In this document: positions 17,258 through 27,090 of the stretch, piece by piece
Layout: each line of letters opens with the position of its first letter
Numbering within the stretch: position 1 is the stretch's first letter
From: MFD04716-140 sp963703125
Lineage (GTDB): Bacteria > Bacteroidota > Bacteroidia > Flavobacteriales > Flavobacteriaceae
Direction: 5' to 3'
Assembly (NCBI GenBank): GCA_963703125.1
Contig: OY969790.1
Location: 2,852,001-2,916,000 of the forward strand
DNA length: 64,000 nt
Made by a program: the position numbers and the translations under genes
The notes under the pieces: model-generated
Seen by the model: the letters and a program-made list of their open reading frames with translations, nothing else
What the model was told of the DNA's origin: nothing
Databases searched by the model: none

Positions 17258-19519
17258 ATGACAAAGATAAACACGCATATTGGACGTAGGGCTTTTATTA
17301 GGAATACAAGTTTGGCAAGTGGGGGATTGGTACTTGGATTTAGTTTTTTAAATTCCTGTAAGCCAGAACAGGCCAAGGAAACGGCCGGTATGGAAATGCC
17401 CAAAGAATGGTTCGAGATGAACTCTTATCTTAAAATTGGTGATAATGGTATCGTAACCATCTATACGCCCAATCCGGAATTCGGTCAGAATATAAGGACA
17501 TCCATGCCGATGTTGGTGGCAGAAGAGTTAGATGTGGACTGGAAAAACGTGATTGTAGAACAAGCACCCTATCATGCAGAAAAGTATAGCCTACAATTTA
17601 CGGGGGGCAGTAGGGGAATAAACGCGAGATGGCAACCTCTTAGAATGGCCGGCGCAACCGCTAGGCAGATGTTGAAAGAAGCGGCCGCACAAACATGGCA
17701 GGTTCCCGTAGAAGAAATTACTGCAGAGGCTGGGGTATTGCAACATGGCGCTACGAAAAAATCTGCCGGTTATGGGGAAATGGCTTCGGTTGCAGCGACA
17801 CTAGATGTGCCAGAAGAAGTGCAATTGAAAGAAGTAAAAGATTTTAAACTGATAAGTAGCTCACAAAAAAATGTAGATGCGAAAAGAATTGTTACCGGTG
17901 CGCCTTTGTTTGGAATGGATCTTCAAAAGGAAGGAATGTTAATCGCCATGATCTTACATCCGCCTGCTTTTGGCATGACCTTAAAATCGGTTGATAGCGA
18001 AACGGCCAAAGCCATGCCGGGCATACATGATGTAGTTACTATTAAAAGTTTTAAAGACGGGTTTGAAAAAGGCGGGTTCGATACGAACGCTTTTCCCGAA
18101 TTGGTGGCAATTGTGGGTAACTCTACATGGGAAGTTATGCAGGCGAAGAAAAAGTTAAATGTGAAATGGCAACCCACTTCTGCCTTTTCAGAAACAATCA
18201 CCGGATTTAGAGGTAAAGAAACGAGAAATGTACCTGCGGGATTGGAATCTACGACCGTCCATAATGCACAAATGGAAATACTGGCTGCCAAGCCGGGAAA
18301 GATTGTCCGAAAGGATGGGAATCCTGAGGCGGCGTTTAAAAATGCCGCAAAAGTATTGGAAAGAAGCTATTCGGCCCCTTTTCTTGCCCACAATAGTATG
18401 GAGCCTTTAAATGCTTTCGCGCATGTGGAAGGTGATAAAGTGAAAATAGCGGCCCCAATTCAGATTCCGGCCTTTATCATTCCTACCATAGCCAGCAGTT
18501 TGGGAATATCACAAGAAAATATTGAAATGGAAATGCCTAGGATGGGCGGAGGTTTTGGGCGTAAAGCCTATGCCCACTTTGTGGTCGAAGCGGCCCTAAT
18601 TTCCCAAAAAGTAAATGCTCCGATCAAGTTGGTGTACAGCCGTGAAGACGATATGACAAACGGTATTTATCGACCTGCATATCAGGCTACCTATCGCGCC
18701 GCTTTTGATGAAAACAATAATTTAACAGCGTTACATGTCAAGGCGGGCGGTGTCCCAGAGAGCCCATTGTTCGCAAATCGTTTTCCTGCCGGAGCCATTG
18801 ATAATTATATGGCCGAAGAATGGACCATTGATTCTAACATTACCATAGGTGCCTTTAGAGCTCCACGATCTAATTTTATGGCCGGTGCAGAACAGGCATT
18901 TTTGGATGAAGTGGCGGAAGCCATGGACAAAGACCCTATTCAATTTAGATTGGACCTATTAAAAAGGGCTAAAGAAAATCCGGTTGGTGAGGCTAATGAA
19001 TATGATGCCGATCGCTACGCTGGAGTTTTGGAATTGGTTCGGGAAAAATCGGATTGGAAAGAAAATGATACAACACTGCATCGAGGGGTGTCTGCCTATT
19101 TTTGCCATAATTCCTATGCGGCCCATGTACTGGATCTACGAATGGAGAACGGAAAACCTGTTGTCGAAAAAGTATGTTGCGCGATTGATTGCGGGGTCGT
19201 AGTAAATCCTGATGCGGCCACGAACATGGCGGAAGGTGCCATAACCGATGGTGTTGGTAATGCCCTTTTTGGGGAATTGACCTTTGAGGACGGGGTGCCC
19301 CAGAAAAACAATTTCCACCAATATCAAATGATCCGTATGAAAGAAGCACCAAATGAAATCGATGTGCATTTTGTGCAGAATGAAATTGACCCAACAGGTA
19401 TGGGGGAGCCTCCGTTTCCTCCTGTATTTGGAGCTATGGCCAATGCATTGTATAAAGCAACGGGTACAAGGCACTATAAACAACCATTCATAACTGACAA
19501 ACCCCCTCTGGTTGGATAA
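17258..19519 (+). CDS. Tat-exported molybdopterin-binding subunit of aldehyde oxidase/xanthine dehydrogenase family (copy 1)
   Basis: This is the catalytic large subunit, 753 residues, of a molybdenum hydroxylase of the isoquinoline 1-oxidoreductase (IorB) type. It oxidises an aldehyde or an N-heterocycle, and the actual substrate cannot be read from the sequence. The N-terminus is a twin-arginine signal (GRRAFIRN, then a hydrophobic stretch) that ends in FLNSC, a possible lipobox. Cofactor motifs include GGGFGRKAYAHF (about residue 430), GAFRAPRSNFMAG (about 530) and the C-terminal GMGEPPFPP, whose Glu fits the catalytic residue of the family. The gene follows the 2Fe-2S subunit in the same operon and is followed by a small ABM-domain gene and a paralogous large subunit. 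Confidence 0.93.
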   Translation: MTKINTHIGRRAFIRNTSLASGGLVLGFSFLNSCKPEQAKETAGMEMPKEWFEMNSYLKIGDNGIVTIYTPNPEFGQNIRTSMPMLVAEELDVDWKNVIVEQAPYHAEKYSLQFTGGSRGINARWQPLRMAGATARQMLKEAAAQTWQVPVEEITAEAGVLQHGATKKSAGYGEMASVAATLDVPEEVQLKEVKDFKLISSSQKNVDAKRIVTGAPLFGMDLQKEGMLIAMILHPPAFGMTLKSVDSETAKAMPGIHDVVTIKSFKDGFEKGGFDTNAFPELVAIVGNSTWEVMQAKKKLNVKWQPTSAFSETITGFRGKETRNVPAGLESTTVHNAQMEILAAKPGKIVRKDGNPEAAFKNAAKVLERSYSAPFLAHNSMEPLNAFAHVEGDKVKIAAPIQIPAFIIPTIASSLGISQENIEMEMPRMGGGFGRKAYAHFVVEAALISQKVNAPIKLVYSREDDMTNGIYRPAYQATYRAAFDENNNLTALHVKAGGVPESPLFANRFPAGAIDNYMAEEWTIDSNITIGAFRAPRSNFMAGAEQAFLDEVAEAMDKDPIQFRLDLLKRAKENPVGEANEYDADRYAGVLELVREKSDWKENDTTLHRGVSAYFCHNSYAAHVLDLRMENGKPVVEKVCCAIDCGVVVNPDAATNMAEGAITDGVGNALFGELTFEDGVPQKNNFHQYQMIRMKEAPNEIDVHFVQNEIDPTGMGEPPFPPVFGAMANALYKATGTRHYKQPFITDKPPLVG

Positions 19520-19536
19520 CTTTATCTAAATATTCT

Positions 19537-19959
19537 ATGGGATACCAAAAAGTAATTTTATCCTTTGTGATAACAATGATCTTCTCGTTTTCGGGGCTAG
19601 CACAGGTAAGTGATGATGCAACAAGAAATGAAAACATGATGGTCAGGATTGCAGCCCTAGAAATATATCCTGAATATTTAGAGGAATATAAGAACATTTT
19701 AAAGGAAGAGTCCGAAGCCTCTGTACGTTTGGAACCGGGTGTAATTTGCATTTATCCCGTTTACCAGAAAGAGCATCCCAACCAAATTCGTTTACTGGAG
19801 ATCTATGCAGATACAAATGCGTACCAATCGCATTTAAAAACCCCGCATTTTCTAAAGTATAAAACGGCCACCCTAAAAATGGTGAAGCACTTGGAACTGA
19901 TCGATATGGAAGCGATGGACCCAGAATCCATGCCAGCTATCTTTACCAAATTAGAATAA
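19537..19959 (+). CDS. Exported antibiotic-biosynthesis-monooxygenase (ABM) domain protein
   Basis: This is a small dimeric alpha/beta-barrel (ABM/YgiN-type) domain behind a signal peptide that ends near FSGLAQ. Family features are VRIAALEIYPEYLEEYKNIL, EPGVICIYPV and the closing His-containing ATLKMVKHLE (about residues 105-125). ABM proteins act on quinones or aromatic compounds without a cofactor, or bind haem. No specific substrate can be assigned. It lies 17 bases after large subunit 1 and 31 bases before large subunit 2, so it belongs to the same operon and probably acts in the periplasm with them. The length of 140 is normal for a one-domain form with a signal. Confidence 0.85.
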   Translation: MGYQKVILSFVITMIFSFSGLAQVSDDATRNENMMVRIAALEIYPEYLEEYKNILKEESEASVRLEPGVICIYPVYQKEHPNQIRLLEIYADTNAYQSHLKTPHFLKYKTATLKMVKHLELIDMEAMDPESMPAIFTKLE

Positions 19960-19990
19960 AAACACAAAAAAAATATTAAAATTAAATTTC

Positions 19991-22226
19991 ATGTCTACTG
20001 TAAAAACTAAAATAGGGAGAAGGTCCTTTATCAAAAGTTCGGCACTGGCCGGTGGTGGCATGATGCTCGGTTTTAGCTGGTTGGCTTCTTGTAAAATGTC
20101 CCCAGAAGAGGTGAACGAATTGCCGAAGGAATGGTTCAAGATCAATAGTTATTTAAAGATTGCCGATAATGGACAAGTGACTATTTTATCTCCAAATCCG
20201 GAGGGCGGTCAGAATATAAAAACGTCCATGCCGATGATCGTTGCCGATGAACTGGGCGTTGATTGGAAAGATGTTATTGTAGAACAAGCACCTTTAAATA
20301 CGGATGCTTTTACCTTTCAGTATCTTGGAGGTAGCCAATCCATTCGAAGAGGATGGGAAGGTCTTCGAATGGCAGGTGCTTCCGCGAGGGCGATGCTCAT
20401 CGCAGCTGCTGCAGAAACTTGGCAAGTTTCCAAGGAAGATATTACCACTGAGGATGGATTTTTTTATCATAAGAAAAGTGGTGCCTCCGCAGGTTATGGG
20501 GAATTGGCCTCTGCTGCAGCAAAACTTGAAGTGCCCGAAGAAGTTCAATTAAAGGATATTGGGGATTTTAAGATTATAGGAACTTCTCAAAAAAATGTGG
20601 ACGGCCAAAAAATTGTAACCGGAAAACCGTTGTTCGGAATCGATACCCATCGCGAGGGCATGCTCATAGCCATGATCGTGCATCCTCCTGCCTTTGGATT
20701 AAAGTTAAAGTCCATCGATGATGCCGAGGCAAGAAATATGCCCGGAATCAAGGATATTTTCACCATCAACGTTTTTAACGACGGATATGAAAAGGCTTTT
20801 TTTGATACGCGGACCTTTAATGAAGTGGCGATTATAGTCGGGAATTCCACTTGGGAGGTCATGAATGCCAAGAAAGCCTTAAAATTGGAATGCGAACCCA
20901 TTGAAAGTTCAACGGAGTCCCGGGACCGGTTTGGCCGAAAATGGCAAGAGCATACCCCGGCCGGATTAGAAAATACAAGTGCACATTATGCTCAAATGAA
21001 CGCCATACCTTCAAAAAAAGTAGAAGTAAGACGCCGAGACGGTGACCCCGACACTGCCTTTAAAAGAGCTGCAAAAATTATAGAGGCCACGTATACTGCA
21101 CCATTTTTGGCACATAATTGCATGGAACCCATGAATTTCTTCGCCGATGTGACTTCGGAAAAGGCGGAACTTATCGGACCCTTGCAAAAACCAGAATTGA
21201 CGGAGCAAACCCTTTCGGAGCGTTTAGGATTGCCGCTCGAAAATATCGATATTCAAATGACCCGGTTGGGTGGGGGCTATGGTCGAAGATCGTATGCCCA
21301 TTGGCTCGTGGAGGCAGCACTCATATCCCAAAAAATGAATGCCCCTGTAAAATTGGTCTATACTCGCGAAGACGATATGACCGATGGGATTTATCGACCT
21401 GCTTATCAGGCAAAATTTCGAGCAGGTCTGGATGCGGGTAACAAATTAATCGTATTCCACGTGAATACCGGGGGTATCCCACAAAGTCCACTACACCAAG
21501 ACCGCTTTCCTGCAGGTGCCGTTGACAATTATCTAGCGGAGGATTGGACCATCGATACCAATCTTACCGTAGGTTCCTTTAGGGCACCCAGTTCCAACTT
21601 TATGGCCTGTGCGGAACAGTCCTTTTTGGATGAAGTTGCGGAGGCAGCCGGGAAAGACCCCATTGATTTCAGATTGGAATTGTTGCGACCGTGCCATCAA
21701 CAATCCCCTAGAAGGAAAAACCAATGATTATGACCCTTTACGGTATGCCGGCGTTTTAAAATTGGTCAAGGAAAAATCAAATTGGGGCAATATAGACAGT
21801 GGCCTGGCGAAAGGAGTGGCTGCCTATTTTTGTCATAATTCCTATGCCGCTCAAGTGTTGGAAATGCGCTGGGAGAACAATCAACCTATTATCGAAAAGG
21901 TAACCTGTGCTGTCGATTGTGGTATCGTCGTAAATCCTGATGCAGCCATTAATTTGGCCGAAGGAGGAATCGTAGATGGTATTGGTACCGCACTCTATGG
22001 GGAACTGACTTTTGTGGATGGGGTACCGCAAAAGAACAACTTCGACACCTACCGTATGATACGTATGGGCGAAGCACCAAAAGAAATCGATGTGCATTTT
22101 GTAAAAAGTGACGTAAGCCCTACCGGCCTCGGAGAACCCACCTATCCGCCAATTTTTGCAGCATTGGCCAATGCACTTTATCAAGGTACTGGAAAACGCC
22201 ATAATCATCAACCCTTTCTTACCTAG
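19991..22226 (+). CDS. Tat-exported molybdopterin-binding subunit (copy 2), interrupted by a +1 frameshift
   Basis: This paralogue of the large subunit encoded at 17258 aligns with it along the whole length. It has a twin-arginine signal (GRRSFIKSS) ending in WLASC, the cofactor motif GGGYGRRSYAHW, the segment GSFRAPSSNFMA, and the C-terminal GLGEPTYPP with the presumed catalytic Glu. The first frame ends at 21727 after IDFRLELL. The next frame carries on with DRAINNPLEGKTNDYDPLRY to 22226. One extra C at 21686 explains the switch, and the repaired length is 744. Divergence from copy 1 in the middle of the protein suggests a different substrate. It has no small subunit of its own and may share the one at 16776. 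Confidence 0.9.
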
Positions 22227-22341
22227 GAAAATGTAAACCGATAGCAAATTTGTTAGAAAATAGATAGTTTCAAATTAGGAACAATTTACAGGACCATCTA
22301 TTTAGGGAATATAGGTGCTTAAAGTAGCATTTTTCGAAACA

Positions 22342-23049
22342 TCACTGAAACGAAGCTCGATACGCCCTCTCCTTTTCGCAGTTAAAATAATCCTGAATGG
22401 AAAACTTTCTATCCTCGAAATGTTCGGGAAGAATTTTAAAATGCTGGATGCGGTCAATTCTGAAAGCCCTATAATCCTTGCGCAAATGGCACCAAGCAAT
22501 CAATAGCCATTTGTTTTCGGTAGAAAAAATAGCGCAAGGTTCTATTTTTCGAAATGAAATATTGGGGTCATCGGCTTTGCGATAATTAATTTCTACATAG
22601 TTAAAATGGGTAATGGCCAATTGAATTTCGGAAAGGGCGTTGCTGGAAATACTTTCAAGCCGCCGATCAAAAACATGGATTTTATTGTTGAGGAGCTCAC
22701 TTTTCTCTAAAATTGATGAGCGGAAAACCGATTTTATCTTGGTTAGTGCCTCTTCAAAATCCTTTACAAATGAAGTGTCATTCGTTTTATTGACCAAATG
22801 GCGTGCAGTAATCAGGGCATTGGCCTGTTTTTCCGTGAATTGTACAGGGGCAACCGTGTAGCCATCCATCAAGGAATATCCGCGGCCCTCAAGCGTAATC
22901 ACAGGAACGCCCGATTCTATCAATTTTTGAATATCGCGATAGATGGTCCGTATACTCACCTCATATTTTTCGGATAATTCCGTTGCCGTTAAAACCCGTC
23001 TGGATTTTAAAAGGGTGAGGATCGCTATTAATCTTGGGAGTTGCGACAT
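22342..23049 (-). CDS. YafY-type transcriptional regulator (HTH-11 and WYL domains)
   Basis: This is a cytoplasmic regulator of 235 residues. An N-terminal winged helix (about 1-60, with LTATELSEKYEVSIRTIYRDI) is followed by a WYL ligand-binding domain (about 135-215, with NKWLLIAWCHLRKDYRAFRIDRI). YafY-type regulators are often encoded beside a small VOC-fold protein, and that is the case here: the VOC gene lies just upstream on the same strand. A strong terminator stands between the two, so the regulator needs its own promoter or depends on read-through. Confidence 0.92.
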   Translation of the reverse strand: MSQLPRLIAILTLLKSRRVLTATELSEKYEVSIRTIYRDIQKLIESGVPVITLEGRGYSLMDGYTVAPVQFTEKQANALITARHLVNKTNDTSFVKDFEEALTKIKSVFRSSILEKSELLNNKIHVFDRRLESISSNALSEIQLAITHFNYVEINYRKADDPNISFRKIEPCAIFSTENKWLLIAWCHLRKDYRAFRIDRIQHFKILPEHFEDRKFSIQDYFNCEKERAYRASFQ

Positions 23050-23056
23050 TTTTTAT

Positions 23057-23088
23057 AAAAAATGGCGGACCCAATTTGGGGTCCGCCA
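23057..23088 (-). terminator. Strong terminator between the VOC and WYL regulator genes
   Basis: TGGCGGACCC at 23063-23072 pairs perfectly with GGGTCCGCCA at 23079-23088. On the minus strand six T follow (23057-23062 as A on the plus strand). It terminates the VOC gene eight bases before the WYL regulator start codon. Confidence 0.85.
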
Positions 23089-23110
23089 CTTTCGTTTAAT
23101 TTTTAAAAAA

Positions 23111-23482
23111 TCAGTTCCATGAATGTAAGGCAATTTTATTTCCTTCGGTGTCAATGAATTGGGCCATAAAACCATTTTCGCCAATATCGGTTTTCGGCAT
23201 CACCACTTTTCCTCCGGCTGATTCTACTTTTGATAATGGAATTGTTAAATCATCCCCACCATTCAAATAAATGGTGACACCTTTTGAAGAAGGCTCGGCA
23301 CCTTCCATCTCTACCAGGGCACCGCCCACCTTATTGTTGTCGGCATCGTATGAAAACACCCCATATTTCATATGATCCATATGATGATCGGTGATTTCTG
23401 TGGCCAACATAGATCCGTAAAATTTTTTCGCCCTTTCGAAATTTTTGACAGGAATTTCAAACCAGTTAATTGCATTTGACAT
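23111..23482 (-). CDS. VOC family protein (glyoxalase/bleomycin-resistance fold)
   Basis: This is a single VOC domain of 123 residues. The fold-typical segments are NWFEIPVKNFERAKKFYGSM, the middle strand GGALVEMEG, and DTEGNKIALHSWN at the end. Members bind a metal or a small molecule and their activities vary widely, so no reaction can be named. The pairing with a YafY-type regulator is common, and the regulator probably controls this gene. On the minus strand a TAACTTTG element (23513-23520 on the plus strand) lies 31 bases ahead of the start and may be its -7 box. Confidence 0.88.
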   Translation of the reverse strand: MSNAINWFEIPVKNFERAKKFYGSMLATEITDHHMDHMKYGVFSYDADNNKVGGALVEMEGAEPSSKGVTIYLNGGDDLTIPLSKVESAGGKVVMPKTDIGENGFMAQFIDTEGNKIALHSWN

Positions 23483-23636
23483 TTTCTTTTGATTTAAAGG
23501 TTAAACATACCGCAAAGTTATTTGTCTTAGTGTCAAATCATGTCAGGGGTAAAAATAATGCAATATTTTTAAGACGCTGTTTTTTTATTTCTTGCATTGC
23601 AGTTTGTTAAAGGGATCTCTTAATTTGTAACATAAA

Positions 23637-23670
23637 TTGAGATTTATAGTCTGACTGATAAGTAATTTTG
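23637..23670 (+). promoter_or_regulatory. Promoter candidate for the serine hydrolase gene
   Basis: TTG at 23637-23639 and TAATTTTG at 23663-23670 fit the Bacteroidota -33/-7 pattern with a 23-base spacer. The ATG at 23688 follows 17 bases later. Confidence 0.45.
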
Positions 23671-23687
23671 AGAAATACATCAACCCT

Positions 23688-25343
23688 ATGCGAAATTCCA
23701 ACCGCCTTTGCTCGCTTTTCCTCCTATTATTTACGCTATCGGGACCAATATTCCTTGTGTCACAAACAGTCGAAAAAGAATTTGATAAGTTATTGTCAGA
23801 GAATTATTCTGTGAGTAAACCAGGAGCAACTGCCCTAGTTTATAAGGATGGCAAAACCCTATACCGTAAGGCTATAGGGATGGCGAATATAGAATTGCAA
23901 GTACCAATGAAGCCCGAAAACGTATTTGAAATAGGCTCCATTACCAAACAATTTACGGCCGTTTCCATTTTAATGCTAGTGGAGCAGGATAAACTGAAAC
24001 TTGATGACGAAATCACAAAATTTATTCCCGATTACCCAACCCATGGTAAAAGGATTACAGTTCAACATTTATTAAACCATACTTCTGGGATTAAAAGCTA
24101 TACCAGTATACCAAGTTTTATGGATGTCGCACGAAAAGACATGAAACCGCTGGAGCTCGTCGACTTTTTTAAGAATGAGCCTATGGATTTTGACCCAGGG
24201 GAAAAGTGGTTGTATAACAATTCAGGATATGTTCTTTTGGGATATATAATTGAAAAGGTGTCGGGTCAGTCCTATCCAAATTTTATCGAGGAGCATATCT
24301 TCAAAAAATTAGGGATGAAAAACTCATATTATGGTAGTGAGAGTCAAATTATTCCCGATCGGGCCAGTGGCTACTCTCCTAAAGACGGAGGTTTTCAAAA
24401 CGCCGACTATTTGAGCATGACCTTACCCTATGCTGCGGGATCCATTATGTCAAACATAGATGACATGCTTTTGTGGAACAAGGCCGTCCATGACAATAAG
24501 TTGATAACAAAAGAGAGCAAGGAACTTGCATTTACGAATAGCTCATTAAACAACGGAGACCTAACCAATTATGGCTATGGCTGGATGATGAATGAAATAA
24601 GTGGGGTGCCATCAATAGAGCATGGGGGCGGAATTTTTGGCTATGTGACGGCAGGAATCTATGTTCCCTCCGAAAATGTGTATGTAATCATACTGACCAA
24701 CCAAGACGGCGTATCTCCTGAGAACGCAGCTATAAAAATGGCAGCTTTGGCATTGGGAAAGCCCTACCTCAAACCCAATGCGGCCATTTCCTTGACTACT
24801 GAACAGCTTTCTAAATGGATTGGCAATTATGAATTTGAAGGAGATGTAATTCGTACTATTTCCCTCGAGGACGGTAAGTTGTATAGTCAACGGGAGGGAA
24901 GTGAAAAATTGCCTTTGTTCGCTGTTTTGGAAAATCAACTTTATTTTGAAGAAGGAACCTCCCACTATGAATTTTCAATGGAAAATGGGAAAAAGGTTAC
25001 TCGCTTACAGGACCGAATGCAGAAAGCCAAGGGTATGGAAACGGACAAAAAATCAGCAACGGAAAAAGAGGTCATTGAAATCGACACGAATATGCTTCCC
25101 GATTATGTCGGTCGTTTTGAAATGGCCCCAAATTTTATTATAACTATAACCACTGCAGACGGAAAGCTTTTTGCTCAGGCCACGGGACAACCTCAATTTG
25201 AAGTGTTTCCCGAAGCTGAGGACACCTTCTTTTTAAAAGTGGTGGCCGCAAAATTGGTTTTTAGGCGCAATGAAACGGGTAAAGTTTCTGAGGTAACCCT
25301 ATTTCAGGGAGGGCAGGAAATAAAAGGGCAGAAGTTAGAGTAG
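23688..25343 (+). CDS. Secreted beta-lactamase-family serine hydrolase (class C fold)
   Basis: This is an exported serine hydrolase of 551 residues, of the penicillin-binding protein/class C beta-lactamase/esterase group. A signal peptide (ends near FLVSQ) is followed by the nucleophile motif SITK (in IGSITKQFTAV, about residue 86), the YNN motif in KWLYNNSGYVLLG (about 177) and the HGG motif EHGGGIFGY (about 310). The C-terminal 190 residues form a separate beta-rich extension of the DUF3471 kind, in two repeats beginning LSKWIGNYEF and LPDYVGRFEM. The physiological substrate is unknown, since this fold is used for peptidases, esterases and lactamases. It stands alone, and nothing points to antibiotic resistance. 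Confidence 0.9.
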   Translation: MRNSNRLCSLFLLLFTLSGPIFLVSQTVEKEFDKLLSENYSVSKPGATALVYKDGKTLYRKAIGMANIELQVPMKPENVFEIGSITKQFTAVSILMLVEQDKLKLDDEITKFIPDYPTHGKRITVQHLLNHTSGIKSYTSIPSFMDVARKDMKPLELVDFFKNEPMDFDPGEKWLYNNSGYVLLGYIIEKVSGQSYPNFIEEHIFKKLGMKNSYYGSESQIIPDRASGYSPKDGGFQNADYLSMTLPYAAGSIMSNIDDMLLWNKAVHDNKLITKESKELAFTNSSLNNGDLTNYGYGWMMNEISGVPSIEHGGGIFGYVTAGIYVPSENVYVIILTNQDGVSPENAAIKMAALALGKPYLKPNAAISLTTEQLSKWIGNYEFEGDVIRTISLEDGKLYSQREGSEKLPLFAVLENQLYFEEGTSHYEFSMENGKKVTRLQDRMQKAKGMETDKKSATEKEVIEIDTNMLPDYVGRFEMAPNFIITITTADGKLFAQATGQPQFEVFPEAEDTFFLKVVAAKLVFRRNETGKVSEVTLFQGGQEIKGQKLE

Positions 25344-25512
25344 ACCCCTGTGCTCTTCTAAAAAAGATATAGCTCCCCTTTTTGGATAAGACAAAAAGAA
25401 AACACCTCGGAAGCGCCCAACCGATGGTACCCATCTTCAAATGGAGGGGTAACAGCGGCTGGGCGGTTAAATATCAAAATTTTCCTCGGGAAGTGGATAG
25501 GCAGGCGAATGG

Positions 25513-26616
25513 TTACTTCAACATAATGGTCGTCTTGGTTTTGGCACTGCGAATGGCGGCATCCAAAATTTCCATTGCTATCATGTTATTTTCCAAGGAG
25601 TAGGGGTCAAACGCACTCAATTTTGTTTCTCCTCTAATTACAGATGCAAACAGCGCAAATGGTTCGTCAAAGGGGGGAGTTCGTTCTTCCAGTTTAAATG
25701 TTTCTTCACTAAAACCATCATATCCTTCTGATATACGAACTCTTAGATCATGACGATTGTCTGCATAAATGGCCCCCTTTTCACCATAAAGCTCCATGTC
25801 CTTCCTTCCTATAGGCCAGTTCCAACTGGGTTCCAAAATGGCCATGGCACTGTCATAAGTCAATATGATCGTAGCATCATCATCTACCTTCGGATTGTTT
25901 TCGGCTTGAAGTTGTTGTGTCACGGCTGTTACGGAAATGGGCCTTTTACCATCTTGCAGCCAGGTCATTAAATTGGCACCATAGCAACCGAAATCCATTA
26001 TCGCACCACCACCGTTAAGTTTTGGTTCCGTCAAGAAATCCAAAAATTCGGCGCTTACATTTATTTTCTTTGGCCCTTTATGTCCGTCACGCACGATTAC
26101 TTTTCTTAATCCACCAATAGCACCTTCCTTATATAGTTCGTAGGCGCGTAAATTGGTCGGGTACCAGGAGGTTTCGTAGTTGGTGAGCAATTGTATTTTA
26201 TGTTTTTTGGCCAAGGCTTCCATTTTTTTGGCATGCTCCAGACTTACCGCCAACGGTTTTTCCACCATTACATGAATGCCTTTTGGCGCACAAACTTCCA
26301 CTATCGCCAAATGGGAATAAATATCGTTGAAACCTGCAACTGCTTCGGGTTTTACGGCCGCAATCATTTCCTCCATTGAGTTGTAGACCATGCTCATCGG
26401 AAAATGATGCTGATCTGATAATCGCTGGGCTAAATCCCTATTGGGTTCTACAATTCCTACCATTACGACATCGTCCTTGGCTTCCCGGCTCAAAATCCAA
26501 CCGACATGTCCATGGTTGAGGCCAACGACCCCCAATTTAATTGGTTTTTTCTGTGCAAAAGTGCTCATTGCGGTCAAAATGACCAGACTAAGAATAAGCG
26601 GAAATTTTTGTTTCAT
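25513..26616 (-). CDS. Exported Gfo/Idh/MocA family oxidoreductase
   Basis: This is an NAD(P)-dependent sugar or inositol dehydrogenase-type protein. I use the ATG at 26616, which starts a clean signal peptide (MKQKFPLILSLVILTAMSTFAQ). An ATG at 26637 would add seven residues in front of it. The Rossmann motif GVVGLNHGHVG begins at about residue 28. The conserved EKPLA of the family is near 115, and a C-terminal alpha/beta domain follows. The length of 367 is normal. Exported Gfo/Idh/MocA proteins usually work on oxidised sugars in the periplasm, with a tightly bound cofactor. The substrate cannot be assigned. The DUF1080 hydrolase at 44.8 kb could be a partner in 3-keto-sugar turnover, but the distance makes that speculative. 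Confidence 0.88.
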   Translation of the reverse strand: MKQKFPLILSLVILTAMSTFAQKKPIKLGVVGLNHGHVGWILSREAKDDVVMVGIVEPNRDLAQRLSDQHHFPMSMVYNSMEEMIAAVKPEAVAGFNDIYSHLAIVEVCAPKGIHVMVEKPLAVSLEHAKKMEALAKKHKIQLLTNYETSWYPTNLRAYELYKEGAIGGLRKVIVRDGHKGPKKINVSAEFLDFLTEPKLNGGGAIMDFGCYGANLMTWLQDGKRPISVTAVTQQLQAENNPKVDDDATIILTYDSAMAILEPSWNWPIGRKDMELYGEKGAIYADNRHDLRVRISEGYDGFSEETFKLEERTPPFDEPFALFASVIRGETKLSAFDPYSLENNMIAMEILDAAIRSAKTKTTIMLK

Positions 26617-26694
26617 TTCTGTTTGTTTATAGGCCATTCATCAATTGCTGAAAAGAAGGCACCTGAAAGATACCCAATTTTAAAACCCATTCGA

Positions 26695-26988
26695 CTATTT
26701 GATAGGAGACAATTCATGAATTATAACCTCTTCTATGATGCCTTCCGTTGCTTTTCGGTGGGCGGAAATGTGAACACTATCATTATGGTTGAGCCAATGA
26801 TCCCGGGTTTCCCAATTTTCATAAAAGAAAAAGCGATCTGGATTTTCGTTGTCCTGATGTAGGTCATAATTAAGACAGCCATCCTCGGCAAGGGTAGGAG
26901 GAATCAAATTCAGGAGTGATTGCCGCACCAAATCCCGCTTGCCCTGTTTGGCCAAAATACTTGCGGTAATTGTGAGTTGTTTGCTCAT
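26695..26988 (-). CDS. Putative quinol monooxygenase (ABM domain, YgiN-like)
   Basis: This cytoplasmic single ABM domain has 97 residues and no signal peptide. It shows the pattern of the YgiN-like group: TITASILAKQGKRDLVRQSL, then EDGCLNYDLHQD, RFFFYENWET and SVHISAH. Proteins of this kind oxidise quinols or protect against reactive small molecules. The role here is not known. It lies 78 bases upstream of the Gfo/Idh/MocA gene on the same strand and could be cotranscribed with it. Confidence 0.88.
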   Translation of the reverse strand: MSKQLTITASILAKQGKRDLVRQSLLNLIPPTLAEDGCLNYDLHQDNENPDRFFFYENWETRDHWLNHNDSVHISAHRKATEGIIEEVIIHELSPIK

Positions 26989-27090
26989 GGTTTTTTGATT
27001 TATGGAGTTAAATATAGGGCTAAAAGTGTATTTGGGGAGAAATTAAAATCTATCTCAATGGTGGAATACCCATAAAATGGCCCTAATTGG

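Noticed and set aside
23688..25343. The serine hydrolase as an antibiotic-resistance beta-lactamase
   Set aside because: It has the fold but also a long DUF3471-type C-terminal extension, seen in peptidase or esterase-like members. Nothing in the context points to resistance.
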